Notes: generated from the sequence alone by a model not told the origin. DNA of 64,000 nt from Escherichia marmotae (GCF_002900365.1 NZ_CP025979.1:2542001-2606000), one strand, 5' to 3'; shown: positions 7,780 through 16,741, numbered from the stretch's first letter. Numbers and translations are program-made.

Positions 7780-9369
7780 TTAATGTTCGCGAGTCTGGTG
7801 GAACTGAACATCCGGGTAACGCTCTTGCGCTAAGCGCAAGTTCACCATGCTGGTAGCGATGTAAGCGAGGTTGTCGCCGCCATCAAGCGCCAGTTGGCTT
7901 TCGTTCTTACGCTTGAACTCTTCGAATTTCTTCGCGTCCGCACATTCTACCCAAAGGGCGGTGGCAACGTTGACCGACTCGTACACGGCTTCAACGTTGT
8001 ATTCGCTCTTCAGGCGCGATACCACCACATCAAACTGCAGCACACCAACCGCACCTACGATCAGGTCGTTGTTGGAGAGCGGACGGAACACCTGTACCGC
8101 GCCCTCTTCGGAAAGCTGTACCAGCCCTTTGAGCAGTTGTTTTTGCTTCAGCGGATCTTTCAGGCGGATACGGCGGAACAGTTCTGGTGCGAAGTTCGGA
8201 ATACCGGTGAACTTCATCATCTCGCCCTGGGTAAAGGTGTCGCCAATCTGAATAGTGCCGTGGTTGTGCAGACCAAGGATATCGCCCGGATAAGCTTCTT
8301 CAACGTGCGAACGGTCGCCCGCCATAAAGGTCAATGCGTCGGAAATCACCACGTCTTTCGCGGTACGCACCTGGCGCAGTTTCATGCCTTTTTCATATTT
8401 ACCGGACACGACTCGCATAAACGCCACGCGGTCTCGGTGTTTCGGGTCCATGTTGGCCTGAATTTTAAATACGAAGCCGGTAAATTTGTCTTCGCTCGCC
8501 TCTACAGTGCGAGTATCTGTCTGACGCGACATCGGCGCAGGCGCCCACTCCACCAGCCCGTCCAGCATATGATCCACGCCGAAGTTACCCAGCGCAGTAC
8601 CAAAAAATACCGGGGTGATTTCACCTGCAAGGAACAGCTCTTTGTCGAACTCGTTAGATGCGCCTTTCACCAGTTCCAGTTCATCACGCAGTTGTTGCGC
8701 CAGATCTTCACCAACAGCAGCATCGAGATCCGGGTTGTTCAGCCCTTTAACAATGCGCACTTCCTGAATGGTGTGACCTTTACCGCTCTGATAGAGATAC
8801 GTTTCATCTTTATAAAGATGGTAAACGCCTTTAAACAGCTTGCCGCAGCCAATCGGCCAGGTGATCGGCGCACAACCGATTTTCAGCTCGTTTTCAACTT
8901 CATCGAGCAATTCCATCGGGTCGCGGATATCACGGTCAAGTTTGTTCATAAAGGTGAGGATCGGCGTATCGCGCAGACGGGTAACTTCCATCAGCTTGCG
9001 GGTACGATCTTCTACACCTTTTGCGGCGTCGATCACCATCAGGCAGCAGTCCACTGCAGTCAGTGTACGATAGGTATCTTCCGAGAAGTCTTCGTGCCCC
9101 GGGGTGTCGAGCAGGTTAACCAAGCAATCCTTATAAGGGAACTGCATCACAGAAGTGGTAATAGAGATACCACGCTGCTTTTCCATCTCCATCCAGTCCG
9201 ACTTCGCGTGCTGGTTAGAGCCACGGCCTTTTACTGTACCGGCGGTCTGAATGGCCTGTCCGAACAGCAACACCTTCTCGGTAATAGTGGTCTTACCTGC
9301 GTCCGGGTGAGAAATAATGGCAAAAGTGCGGCGCTTCGCCACCTCTTGCAAATAAGGAGACAACGTCAT
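7780..9369 (-). CDS. prfC: Peptide chain release factor 3 (RF3)
   Basis: GTPase that recycles RF1/RF2 from the ribosome after peptide release. 529 residues, as in K-12. The G motifs are visible: HPDAGKTT (P-loop), DTPGHEDF (G3) and NKLDRD (G4). Start is the ATG at 9369 (MTLSPYLQ); an in-frame ATG nine codons upstream gives a longer form without support. One small difference from my memory of K-12 is an ATALWVECADAK stretch near the C-terminus (Leu for Arg). Located between yjjG and osmY. Confidence 0.97.
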   Translation of the reverse strand: MTLSPYLQEVAKRRTFAIISHPDAGKTTITEKVLLFGQAIQTAGTVKGRGSNQHAKSDWMEMEKQRGISITTSVMQFPYKDCLVNLLDTPGHEDFSEDTYRTLTAVDCCLMVIDAAKGVEDRTRKLMEVTRLRDTPILTFMNKLDRDIRDPMELLDEVENELKIGCAPITWPIGCGKLFKGVYHLYKDETYLYQSGKGHTIQEVRIVKGLNNPDLDAAVGEDLAQQLRDELELVKGASNEFDKELFLAGEITPVFFGTALGNFGVDHMLDGLVEWAPAPMSRQTDTRTVEASEDKFTGFVFKIQANMDPKHRDRVAFMRVVSGKYEKGMKLRQVRTAKDVVISDALTFMAGDRSHVEEAYPGDILGLHNHGTIQIGDTFTQGEMMKFTGIPNFAPELFRRIRLKDPLKQKQLLKGLVQLSEEGAVQVFRPLSNNDLIVGAVGVLQFDVVVSRLKSEYNVEAVYESVNVATALWVECADAKKFEEFKRKNESQLALDGGDNLAYIATSMVNLRLAQERYPDVQFHQTREH

Positions 9370-9459
9370 AATTCTTTCTTCTTGAGTAAGCGGCATCGCG
9401 CCGCGCTTGTTGAAAACGAAAAATTGCGGCTATTTTACCCATCAACGGGGGGGAGGCAA

Positions 9460-10137
9460 TCAGTGTTTACACAGGAGTTGCTCCAGTTCATGCAACGATG
9501 AAACGGTCCAGGTGGGTGCGATACCTTCTGGTTGCTCACGGTTGTGCGCATTCAGCCAGCAGGTCGCAAGCCCGGCATTGATACCACCGAGAATATCGGA
9601 CTCAGCAGTATCACCGACCATCAGCACTCGTGAACGGTCAGGATTGCCCGCCTGTTCCAGGGCATAATCGAAAATTTTCTTATTCGGCTTGGCGACACCA
9701 ACTTCTTCGGAAATCACTAGCAAATCGAAATAATCACGCAGGCCCGTGCGTTCCAGACGCACCTGCTGCAAGGCGCTAAGGCCGTTGGTGATGATGCCGA
9801 TTTTGGCGTTGCCGCGAATGGCGTTAAGCAGGGAAACCGCGCCCGGCAGCGGCGTGCAGATTTCCGCCATCGCATTTATAAAGGCCTCGTTGAGTTTACC
9901 TGGCTCGACGTTCAGTCGTTCGGCCCAGCTTTCAAAACGCCCGTGCTGAAGCTGTAATGAAGTGATCGCGCCGTTTTGATAATCCACCCACAGTGGCTTG
10001 TTAACGGCCTGATAGTCCTGAAAATCTTCAGCGGTAAAGGTGACGCTGTAGTCAAGAAACATCCGCTGCAGGCCGGTGAACGAGTCAAAAGTAAACAGCG
10101 TTTCATCGGCATCAAAGAAAATCCAGTCCCACTTCAT
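9460..10137 (-). CDS. yjjG: YjjG, HAD-superfamily pyrimidine nucleotidase
   Basis: 225-residue haloacid-dehalogenase-type phosphatase. Nucleophile motif DADET near residue 9, motif II TNG, motif III lysine in KPNKKIF and motif IV GDTAESD. Known as a house-cleaning 5'-nucleotidase acting on non-canonical pyrimidine nucleotides and dUMP/dTMP. It follows rimI with a 14-bp gap in the holD-rimI-yjjG cluster, so cotranscription is likely. Confidence 0.95.
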   Translation of the reverse strand: MKWDWIFFDADETLFTFDSFTGLQRMFLDYSVTFTAEDFQDYQAVNKPLWVDYQNGAITSLQLQHGRFESWAERLNVEPGKLNEAFINAMAEICTPLPGAVSLLNAIRGNAKIGIITNGLSALQQVRLERTGLRDYFDLLVISEEVGVAKPNKKIFDYALEQAGNPDRSRVLMVGDTAESDILGGINAGLATCWLNAHNREQPEGIAPTWTVSSLHELEQLLCKH

Positions 10138-10151
10138 TATTCCACCTTGTC

Positions 10152-10598
10152 TTACATACTGATTGGCAACGCCATGATGATGGCGTCTTCGCGACCGTCC
10201 GTGGTGGGGTAGTAATTGCGGCGAATCGTCGCCTCGTTAAAACCTAAACTTTCATACAGGGCAATGGCGGCAGCGTTTGAGGCGCGGACCTCCAGCCATA
10301 GCGTTGCCACGCCGCGTTTTTCCAGTTCGTCGATCAGATGCTCCAGTAGCGCCCTTCCCAATCCCTGACGCTGATAGTCGGGATCGACAGCAATATTGAA
10401 CAATGTAGCTTCATCCAGCACCACTTGCGTAATCGCAAACGCCGCCATTTTGCCGTTTTGCGTTAACTGAAAGTTGAGATAGCGTTCGCCCTGGTTGCTG
10501 GCAAAGGTTTTTTCGCTCCACGGAAAGGCGTGGGCGCGTTGTTCAATGTTAAAAGCCGCTGGTAAATCAGTCGTTTCGAGGGAAGAAATCGTGTTCAT
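10152..10598 (-). CDS. rimI: RimI, ribosomal protein bS18 N-acetyltransferase
   Basis: 148-residue GNAT acetyltransferase that acetylates the N-terminal alanine of ribosomal protein S18. The acetyl-CoA binding motif is visible as DYQRQGLGRALL, and the C-terminal YESLGF is typical of the fold. Start overlaps the end of holD by 32 bp, so the two genes are translationally linked. Confidence 0.96.
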   Translation of the reverse strand: MNTISSLETTDLPAAFNIEQRAHAFPWSEKTFASNQGERYLNFQLTQNGKMAAFAITQVVLDEATLFNIAVDPDYQRQGLGRALLEHLIDELEKRGVATLWLEVRASNAAAIALYESLGFNEATIRRNYYPTTDGREDAIIMALPISM

Positions 10599-10980
10599 AT
10601 GTGCAAATTTGTTGCCATAACGCGGCGCGTGCCGTTGGGTTTGCCCGTAATTCAGTGAGCGTCGGGGATGCTATCTGGGCACCTTCCAGTGACAGCGGTT
10701 CATCAGTGCCCAGCCGCCAACTGTTGCAGCGACTACCTTGCGGTAGCATCGCGATCCTTTCGGGCGTCAATTGCAGTACCTGCTCGGGGCTAACGGTTAA
10801 TGCGCGCAAAACGTCACTCACCAGCGGATCGGTCAGGGCGGGAATATCGTTTGCCACCATCACCAGACGAACGTGTGCCGGGATCGCAATGGCTACCTCT
10901 CCCTGCAACGCGCCAGGGCGACGCAGCGACCACTGGGTAATGCCCAGTTGCTGTAACTGCCAGTCTCGTCGGGATGTCAT
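10567..10980 (-). CDS. holD: DNA polymerase III psi subunit
   Basis: 137-residue clamp-loader accessory subunit linking chi to the gamma/tau complex. Recognised by its overall sequence (MTSRRDWQLQQLGITQW start; QLTPERIAML core) and the K-12 length. First gene of holD-rimI-yjjG; divergent from rsmC with about 100 bp between. Confidence 0.95.
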   Translation of the reverse strand: MTSRRDWQLQQLGITQWSLRRPGALQGEVAIAIPAHVRLVMVANDIPALTDPLVSDVLRALTVSPEQVLQLTPERIAMLPQGSRCNSWRLGTDEPLSLEGAQIASPTLTELRANPTARAALWQQICTYEHDFFPRND

Positions 10981-11082
10981 AGCGAATCGCTCCTGTTGTC
11001 AGGGGCGCAAATATAGCAAATTCGTCGATACCGCGCCAACATATGGCTATAATCGCCGCCAGTATCAATTGAGGAGCATTCC

Positions 11083-12114
11083 ATGTCTGCATTTACCCCG
11101 GCAAGTGAAGTCTTGCTGCGCCACAGTGATGATTTCGAACAAAGCCGTATTCTGTTTGCCGGTGACTTACAGGATGACCTGCCCGCGCGTTTAGATACCG
11201 CGGCCAGTCGTGCTCATACCCAGCAATTCCACCATTGGCAGGTGTTAAGTCGCCAGATGGGTGATAACGCCCGTTTTAGCCTGATCGCTACGGCGGACGA
11301 CGTCGCAGATTGCGATACGCTGATCTACTACTGGCCGAAGAACAAACCAGAAGCGCAATTCCAACTGATGAACCTACTGTCACTGCTGCCGGTAGGGACA
11401 GATATTTTCGTCGTGGGCGAAAACCGCAGCGGTGTGCGCAGCGCCGAGCAGATGTTGGCGGACTACGCACCACTGAATAAGGTAGACAGCGCCCGCCGCT
11501 GCGGCCTCTATTTTGGTCGTCTGGAAAAGCAGCCGGAGTTTGATGCTGATAAATTCTGGGGCGAATACAACGTTGATGGCCTGACGGTCAAAACGTTGCC
11601 GGGCGTGTTTAGTCGTGACGGCCTGGATGTCGGTAGCCAGTTGCTGCTTTCGACATTTACTCCGCACACGAAAGGCAAAGTGCTGGATGTCGGCTGCGGT
11701 GCAGGCGTGCTTTCGGTTGCTTTTGCGCACCATTCACCGAAAATTCGCCTCACCTTGTGCGATGTCTCCGCACCGGCAGTAGAAGCCAGTCGCGCGACAC
11801 TTTCCGCTAACGGTGTTGAAGGTGAAGTCTTTGCCAGCAACGTCTTTTCCGAGGTGAAAGGTCGTTTTGACATGATTATCTCCAACCCACCGTTCCACGA
11901 TGGAATGCAAACCAGCCTTGATGCTGCGCAAACGTTGATTCGCGGCGCGGTACGTCATCTTAATAGCGGCGGCGAGTTGCGGATTGTAGCGAATGCGTTC
12001 CTGCCTTATCCGGATCTGCTGGATGAAACATTTGGCTTCCATGAAGTCATCGCACAAACCGGGCGTTTCAAGGTGTATCGCGCCATTATGACCCGCCAGG
12101 CGAAGAAAGGTTAA
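11083..12114 (+). CDS. rsmC: 16S rRNA m2G1207 methyltransferase RsmC
   Basis: 343 residues, two related halves; the C-terminal half holds the catalytic site. SAM-binding LDVGCGAGVLSVAF and the NPPFHDG catalytic motif characteristic of amino-group methyltransferases are present. Methylates N2 of G1207 in 16S rRNA in the 30S subunit. Preceded by a GAGG ribosome site. Divergent from holD and followed by REP elements. Confidence 0.96.
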   Translation: MSAFTPASEVLLRHSDDFEQSRILFAGDLQDDLPARLDTAASRAHTQQFHHWQVLSRQMGDNARFSLIATADDVADCDTLIYYWPKNKPEAQFQLMNLLSLLPVGTDIFVVGENRSGVRSAEQMLADYAPLNKVDSARRCGLYFGRLEKQPEFDADKFWGEYNVDGLTVKTLPGVFSRDGLDVGSQLLLSTFTPHTKGKVLDVGCGAGVLSVAFAHHSPKIRLTLCDVSAPAVEASRATLSANGVEGEVFASNVFSEVKGRFDMIISNPPFHDGMQTSLDAAQTLIRGAVRHLNSGGELRIVANAFLPYPDLLDETFGFHEVIAQTGRFKVYRAIMTRQAKKG

Positions 12115-12129
12115 GTCTCTGGCACCTGT

Positions 12130-12290
12130 CGCCGCATGCCGTGTCGGATGCGGCGTAAACGCCTTATCCAACCAACAAAACCTGTACGTTAGCCCTCCGT
12201 AGGCCAGATAAGACGCGTCAGCGTCGCATCTGGCATATACAGCCACAAGCCATGTCGGATGCGACGTGAACGCCTGATCTGACCGACAAA
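12130..12290. repeat. REP/BIME cluster between rsmC and the tRNA-Leu operon
   Basis: Three REP-like units with GTCGGATGCGGCGTAAACGC, AGATAAGACGCGTCAGCGTC and GTCGGATGCGACGTGAACGC cores in alternating orientation. With the promoter below, they account for the roughly 310 bp between rsmC and the tRNA genes. Confidence 0.85.
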
Positions 12291-12355
12291 CGAATTATCC
12301 ACAATCCACTGATGGCCATTTTTCCAGCAATCACACATCAGGCGACAATTAACTA

Positions 12356-12383
12356 TTGACGAAAAACTGAAAACCACTAGAAT
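12356..12383 (+). promoter_or_regulatory. Strong promoter of the tRNA-Leu operon
   Basis: TTGACG, a 16-bp spacer and TAGAAT, followed by a GC-rich discriminator (GCGCC), the arrangement of stringently controlled stable-RNA promoters. It lies 43 bp upstream of the first tRNA. Confidence 0.8.
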
Positions 12384-12425
12384 GCGCCTCCGTGGTAGCA
12401 ATTCTTTTTTAAGAATTGATGGTAT

Positions 12426-12512
12426 GCGAAGGTGGCGGAATTGGTAGACGCGCTAGCTTCAGGTGTTAGTGTCCTTACGGACGTGGGGGTTCAAGTCCCC
12501 CCCCTCGCACCA
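12426..12512 (+). tRNA. leuV: tRNA-Leu(CAG), first copy
   Basis: 87 nt including encoded CCA. Class II tRNA with anticodon CAG in the CTTCAGGTG loop, long variable arm (GTCC/GGAC) and a 5-bp GGGGG/CCCCC T stem. Acceptor GCGAAGG pairs with CCCTCGC except an A-C mismatch at pair 5-68 that is normal for this tRNA. The assignment of leuV/P/Q names to the three copies is by order and therefore tentative. Confidence 0.95.
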
Positions 12513-12540
12513 AAAACCACGTTGATATTGCTCGCACTGG

Positions 12541-12626
12541 GCGAAGGTGGCGGAATTGGTAGACGCGCTAGCTTCAGGTGTTAGTGTTCTTACGGACGTG
12601 GGGGTTCAAGTCCCCCCCTCGCACCA
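12541..12626 (+). tRNA. leuP: tRNA-Leu(CAG), middle copy with 1-nt deletion
   Basis: 86 nt, one shorter than its neighbours: the C run joining the T stem to the 3' acceptor strand has 7 C instead of 8, so either the T stem or the acceptor stem loses a base. A second change, C to T in the variable arm (GTTC for GTCC), still allows G-T pairing. The anticodon CAG is unchanged. Function may be reduced or lost; the flanking copies are intact. Confidence 0.85.
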
Positions 12627-12658
12627 ACGAGGCGATATCAAAAAAGTAAGATGACTGT

Positions 12659-12745
12659 GCGAAGGTGGCGGAATTGGTAGACGCGCTAGCTTCAGGTGTT
12701 AGTGTCCTTACGGACGTGGGGGTTCAAGTCCCCCCCCTCGCACCA
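12659..12745 (+). tRNA. leuQ: tRNA-Leu(CAG), third copy
   Basis: 87 nt, identical to the first copy over the whole mature sequence, with encoded CCA. Part of the same tandem transcript; the spacers between copies are about 28-32 bp. Confidence 0.95.
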
Positions 12746-12783
12746 ATTATCTTTACTTCCTTTCTTGTTTCTTCCCTGTTTTA

Positions 12784-13020
12784 TCATCCTTGATCCCAGC
12801 TCGTTATCATCAGTATGACGCTCGCAATTAGCGCCAGGCACGATGGCAACAAAACATAATGCCGTAACTGTTTGTGATACAGCATCAGCGGTGTCACCAA
12901 TAATCCCATCAGCATGACAATCCGCCACAGTTCCGGCGATAAATCCACATACGTCAGTCCTGCAATCAGCAATCCCAGCAGCAACACTCCCCAACCACTG
13001 CCCAGTGTACGTTGCAACAT
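12784..13020 (-). CDS. yjjZ: YjjZ, small membrane protein (DUF1435)
   Basis: 78 residues from the ATG at 13020 (MLQRTLGSGWG), with three predicted membrane segments. The longer in-frame extension to 13059 would start inside the Fur-like site and is not favoured. Function unknown. A good Fur-box match at 13039-13057 directly upstream suggests iron-repressed expression, shared with the divergent fhuF. Confidence 0.8.
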   Translation of the reverse strand: MLQRTLGSGWGVLLLGLLIAGLTYVDLSPELWRIVMLMGLLVTPLMLYHKQLRHYVLLPSCLALIASVILMITSWDQG

Positions 13021-13038
13021 GGTTTCATCTCTTTTATT

Positions 13039-13057
13039 GATAATGATAAGTAATATC
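13039..13057. promoter_or_regulatory. Fur box upstream of yjjZ
   Basis: GATAATGATAAGTAATATC closely matches the 19-bp Fur consensus (left half perfect). It lies 19 bp upstream of the yjjZ start codon. Confidence 0.7.
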
Positions 13058-13120
13058 ATATGATAATTTTTATCGTTTGCAAGCTAGCAAAATTCCTTGC
13101 TATCGTTTAAACCTATCGCT

Positions 13121-13139
13121 AGGATTAGCAATCATTATC
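13121..13139. promoter_or_regulatory. Fur box upstream of fhuF
   Basis: The right half AATCATTATC is perfect and the left half weak. It sits 22 bp upstream of the fhuF ATG; fhuF is a known Fur-repressed gene. Confidence 0.65.
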
Positions 13140-13160
13140 ATTTAGATTACTATCACGATT

Positions 13161-13946
13161 ATGGCCTATCGTTCCGCACCGCTTCTTGAAGATGTTATCT
13201 GGCGAACGCATCTCCAGCCGCAAGATCCAACACTTGCGGAAACAGTACGTGCGACGATCGCAGAACATCGTGAACATTTGCTGGAGTTTATCCGTCTGGA
13301 TGAACCCGCCCCACTTAGCGCCCTGACGCTGGCGCAATGGTCTTCTCCAACGGCCCTGCGTTCCCTGTTGGCTGTTTATTCCGATCATATCTACCGCAAT
13401 CAACCATTGATGCTCCGCGAGAATAAGCCGCTGATCTCACTGTGGGCGCAATGGTATATCGGTCTGATGATGCCGCCATTAATGCTGGCGCTGTTAACAC
13501 AGGAAAAAGCGTTAGATCTTTCCCCGGAACATTTTCACGTTGAGTTTCACGAAACCGGGCGTGCCGCCTGTTTCTGGATCGACGTGTGTGAGGACAAGAA
13601 CGCTCCGCATTTGCCACAGCAGCGAATGGAAAAGTTAATCAGTCAGGCGATCGCCCCGGTTGTGCAGGCATTAGAAGCCACCGGCGAAATCAATGGCAAA
13701 CTTATCTGGAGTAATACCGGCTATCTGATCAACTGGTATTTGACTGAGATGAAGCAGTTACTTGGTGATGCGACAGTTGAATCACTTCGCCATGCTCTCT
13801 TTTTTGAGAAAACACTCTCCACGGGTGAAGATAATCCTCTTTGGCGTACGGTGGTGCTGCGCGACGGCCTGTTGGTGCGCCGTACCTGCTGCCAACGTTA
13901 TCGCTTGCCGGATGTACAGCAATGCGGCGACTGTACGCTGAAATGA
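13161..13946 (+). CDS. fhuF: FhuF, ferric-siderophore reductase
   Basis: 261 residues; cytoplasmic [2Fe-2S] protein that reduces ferric iron from hydroxamate siderophores such as ferrioxamine B. The C-terminal cysteine pattern RTCCQRY...QQCGDC (C-C-x10-C-x2-C) that holds the unusual cluster is intact. One residue shorter than the K-12 protein, with several substitutions in the middle. Preceded by a Fur box and ends at a bidirectional hairpin shared with bglJ. Confidence 0.95.
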   Translation: MAYRSAPLLEDVIWRTHLQPQDPTLAETVRATIAEHREHLLEFIRLDEPAPLSALTLAQWSSPTALRSLLAVYSDHIYRNQPLMLRENKPLISLWAQWYIGLMMPPLMLALLTQEKALDLSPEHFHVEFHETGRAACFWIDVCEDKNAPHLPQQRMEKLISQAIAPVVQALEATGEINGKLIWSNTGYLINWYLTEMKQLLGDATVESLRHALFFEKTLSTGEDNPLWRTVVLRDGLLVRRTCCQRYRLPDVQQCGDCTLK

Positions 13947-13953
13947 AAAACTC

Positions 13954-13974
13954 TGCCGGGGTGATAACCCGGCA
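13954..13974. terminator. Hairpin between convergent fhuF and bglJ
   Basis: TGCCGGG and CCCGGCA with a 7-nt loop, directly after the fhuF stop and before the bglJ stop. Probably serves both transcripts. Confidence 0.65.
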
Positions 13975-13982
13975 TTAGCGTA

Positions 13983-14660
13983 TTAAAAGGAATGCAACAC
14001 ATTGCTTGTTTCTGAAACCCGCATACATAACAGAATGTCTGCAGCCTCCAACAACCCAGCATCGGAACTGACGCCCAGTTTCGACATCACATTAAATTTA
14101 TGCGCGCGGATCGTTTTAATATTTCGTTTAAGCTGCTCGGCAATTTGTGTCATTGAGTAGCCACGCGACATAAAACGCAATATTTCTCTCTCCGTTGGGC
14201 TTAGCGTCCGGCTTTGATTAATGTACCACTGATTGTTCAGGCGATCGGTAGCCTGACGCACGCCATTTAATGACAGAAACAGCTCCTGATAAAAAATGTC
14301 CAGCGTCGATGCTTTACTTAATACACCGTCCAACGGTGATGGCGATAATGATCCGATTAATCGTGCTTCAATATCATCATCCGCAATAACTAAACGCCGG
14401 GTACGCGGAAATTTAATAGCCAGCTCAGTCAAATAAGATAATCCCTCTCTGCGCTCACTTCTCATGGCAGAAAAAGAAAAAATAACCGCCGCAAATGAGA
14501 CCCGCGACATCGCATCCTGAAACGCCTCCTGGCTGCTATAGATATGGAGTGTATAAGGGTTACCCGCAAACTTTCTGAATAAGCTTTCAATACCGATACT
14601 ACTCATGACGCACTTCTCTATGAGTGCGACATTTCTCTTCTTAATTCGGCTGTGTTCCAT
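13983..14660 (-). CDS. bglJ: BglJ, LuxR-type transcription regulator
   Basis: 225 residues with a C-terminal LuxR/FixJ helix-turn-helix (LSPTEREILRFMSRGYSMTQIA). Known to form a heterodimer with RcsB that activates bgl, leuO and other H-NS-silenced genes. The start overlaps yjjQ by 43 bp, so the two form one operon, which in K-12 is silenced by H-NS and induced by LeuO. The last residues differ slightly from K-12. Confidence 0.93.
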   Translation of the reverse strand: MEHSRIKKRNVALIEKCVMSSIGIESLFRKFAGNPYTLHIYSSQEAFQDAMSRVSFAAVIFSFSAMRSERREGLSYLTELAIKFPRTRRLVIADDDIEARLIGSLSPSPLDGVLSKASTLDIFYQELFLSLNGVRQATDRLNNQWYINQSRTLSPTEREILRFMSRGYSMTQIAEQLKRNIKTIRAHKFNVMSKLGVSSDAGLLEAADILLCMRVSETSNVLHSF

Positions 14661-15343
14661 TCTGCGGCATCTCCATAAACCGAAGGCAAGTTAAGTTCTC
14701 TTGCTCCCTGCGCGCTATTTATCCATGCATACATCTCAGCGTTGCTGTGAATTGCCAGCCGACGCATCGCACTGTTTTTTTGTGCGCTGATGGTTTTATT
14801 GCTTTTCTTAAGCAATGAAGCTATCTGGTTGATGCCCCATCCTTTGCCTAACAACCGCAGTACCTTGCGCTCTGAAAGTGTCAGAATGACGGTGCGATAG
14901 CTAAAATCCTGAGTTTCAGTCATTGCCGGGGAGGTCAGCATGGCGCTGATACGCTCTGCATGCGCATTACCGGAACGAACCGTCTTAACCAGATTCTCAA
15001 TGGGTTCGATATCGGACAGTAACGTCGCTGCCGGGCACATAAGCAGTTCTACCGCCTGAGAGTACCAGGCACGCGAAACCATGAAAACCCAATGAATTTC
15101 CCTGTATTGTGAGATCAATGAATAATAATGTTCACAAACGGAATGTGGATTGTCATTTTCGCCGGTTAAATCGGCAATGACTAATCCGGAGCGACGTAAT
15201 TGTAATAAGGTAAGATCCTCCGCGGAGGCTCTGGATATTATTTCATATTCAGGGAAGTGAGTCCTCATGACCTCTTTTAACCCTGCTTGCATAACCGGTA
15301 TTTTACTGATAACAATTCCATTTTTGCAGCATCCTGGCAACAT
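14618..15343 (-). CDS. yjjQ: YjjQ, LuxR-type transcription regulator
   Basis: 241 residues, C-terminal LuxR-type helix-turn-helix (LSERKVLRLLGKGWGINQIASLLKK) and a divergent receiver-like N-terminus. Known as a repressor of flagellar, capsule and other genes, normally silenced. First gene of yjjQ-bglJ, with the AT-rich 15344-15970 region upstream as its control region. Confidence 0.92.
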   Translation of the reverse strand: MLPGCCKNGIVISKIPVMQAGLKEVMRTHFPEYEIISRASAEDLTLLQLRRSGLVIADLTGENDNPHSVCEHYYSLISQYREIHWVFMVSRAWYSQAVELLMCPAATLLSDIEPIENLVKTVRSGNAHAERISAMLTSPAMTETQDFSYRTVILTLSERKVLRLLGKGWGINQIASLLKKSNKTISAQKNSAMRRLAIHSNAEMYAWINSAQGARELNLPSVYGDAAEWNTAELRREMSHS

Positions 15344-15970
15344 ATTTCCTCCACATCCACTGTCTAAAAATCATGATGGTTTATTCAGGATATTCATTCC
15401 TTAAATGCTTCCAGCAAATTAATAGATTAAGCGAATAAATTATCCTTAGCATTCACTTTCATATCAGCATACTCCTGCTGCACAATAACTCCACGGCATG
15501 TGTCAGAAGGTTAGCATCAAATGATAACCTGGTGAAATAGCCTGGAGACATTTAAAATAACTAAATTAACTTGTTAGAAATACTTAATGGAACCCCTGGA
15601 ATTCCATTAGTTTAAGATATAATTAAAATACCGCCTTCCCATCGAACAAAAAACATCTCGCCAGCATTTGCACAAAAAAAATCAGTAAAATCTGATGATT
15701 TTATCTGTTTAAAATTCAAAAGCACGAACGGCCATCCATTACTCTAATCCGTAAGAGACAAATTATAAATTCATTATAATTATAATATTCATATGATAAT
15801 TTTTTTGCAGCGATAAAAAATTCGCTTTTCGCCACTGAACTTCACCCGCCAACCAGGACTAATCAGCGCAATTTTGATCTTAACCTACCCCAAAACAACC
15901 GCTCTTCATGATACAAATGAGGTCTCATTATTTGAACAATACGCAGCACGTCTATGACAAAGGACGAGTT
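15344..15970. promoter_or_regulatory. AT-rich silencer-like region between yjjQ and yjjP
   Basis: About 630 bp, strongly AT-rich with long A/T runs (15600-15840), divergent between yjjQ-bglJ and yjjP-yjjB. This matches the known H-NS/StpA silencing and LeuO activation of yjjQ-bglJ. No gene could be supported here; the yjjP frame runs upstream to 15908 but the K-12-type start at 15971 is preferred. Confidence 0.6.
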
Positions 15971-16741
15971 ATGCAGACTGAGCAACAGCGGGCCGTAACA
16001 CGGCTTTGTATCCAGTGTGGATTATTTCTTTTGCAACATGGAGCGGAAAGCGCGTTAGTTGATGAGCTTTCCTCGCGACTGGGTCGGGCGTTGGGAATGG
16101 ACTGCGTCGAAAGTTCTATTTCTTCGAACGCCATTGTGCTTACTACCATTAAAGATGGGCAATGCCTGACATCTACGCGCAAAAATCACGATCGCGGCAT
16201 TAATATGCATGTAGTGACGGAAGTTCAGCATATTGTGATTCTGGCGGAGCATCACCTGCTGGATTACAAAGGCGTGGAGAAACGTTTTAGCCAGATTCAA
16301 CCCTTACGTTACCCGAGATGGCTGGTCGCCTTGATGGTTGGTCTGTCATGCGCCTGTTTCTGTAAGCTCAATAAAGGTGGCTGGGATGGTGCCGTCATCA
16401 CCTTCTTTGCCAGCACGGTCGCAATGTATATCCGTCAGCTACTGGCGCAACGTCATCTCCACCCTCAGATAAACTTTTGCATCACCGCATTTGCCGCCAC
16501 CACGATTTCTGGTTTGCTTTTACAACTCCCTGCCTTCAGCAATACGCCAACAATCGCGATGGCTGCCAGCGTTCTGCTGCTGGTGCCGGGCTTTCCGTTG
16601 ATTAATGCCGTCGCTGATATGTTTAAAGGGCACATCAATACCGGGCTGGCACGCTGGGCGATTGCCAGCCTATTGACGTTGGCTACCTGCGTTGGCGTGG
16701 TGATGGCACTCACGATTTGGGGACTACGCGGATGGGTGTGA
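15971..16741 (+). CDS. yjjP: YjjP, succinate exporter subunit (ThrE family)
   Basis: 256 residues. An N-terminal cytoplasmic domain (ThrE-type, about residues 1-115) is followed by five predicted membrane segments. Together with YjjB it makes a two-part inner-membrane exporter reported to move succinate out under anaerobic conditions. Start at MQTEQQRA gives the K-12 length. Its stop lies inside the first codons of yjjB (10-bp overlap), so coupled translation is likely. Confidence 0.92.
   Translation: MQTEQQRAVTRLCIQCGLFLLQHGAESALVDELSSRLGRALGMDCVESSISSNAIVLTTIKDGQCLTSTRKNHDRGINMHVVTEVQHIVILAEHHLLDYKGVEKRFSQIQPLRYPRWLVALMVGLSCACFCKLNKGGWDGAVITFFASTVAMYIRQLLAQRHLHPQINFCITAFAATTISGLLLQLPAFSNTPTIAMAASVLLLVPGFPLINAVADMFKGHINTGLARWAIASLLTLATCVGVVMALTIWGLRGWV

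Noticed and set aside
7894..9501. 535-codon open frame antisense to prfC
   Set aside because: Mirror of a highly expressed GC-balanced gene; sequence rich in His/Arg/Gln without any domain pattern.
12426..12745. Possible direct-repeat array or CRISPR-like pattern
   Set aside because: The repeats are three tandem tRNA-Leu genes with complete cloverleaf features.
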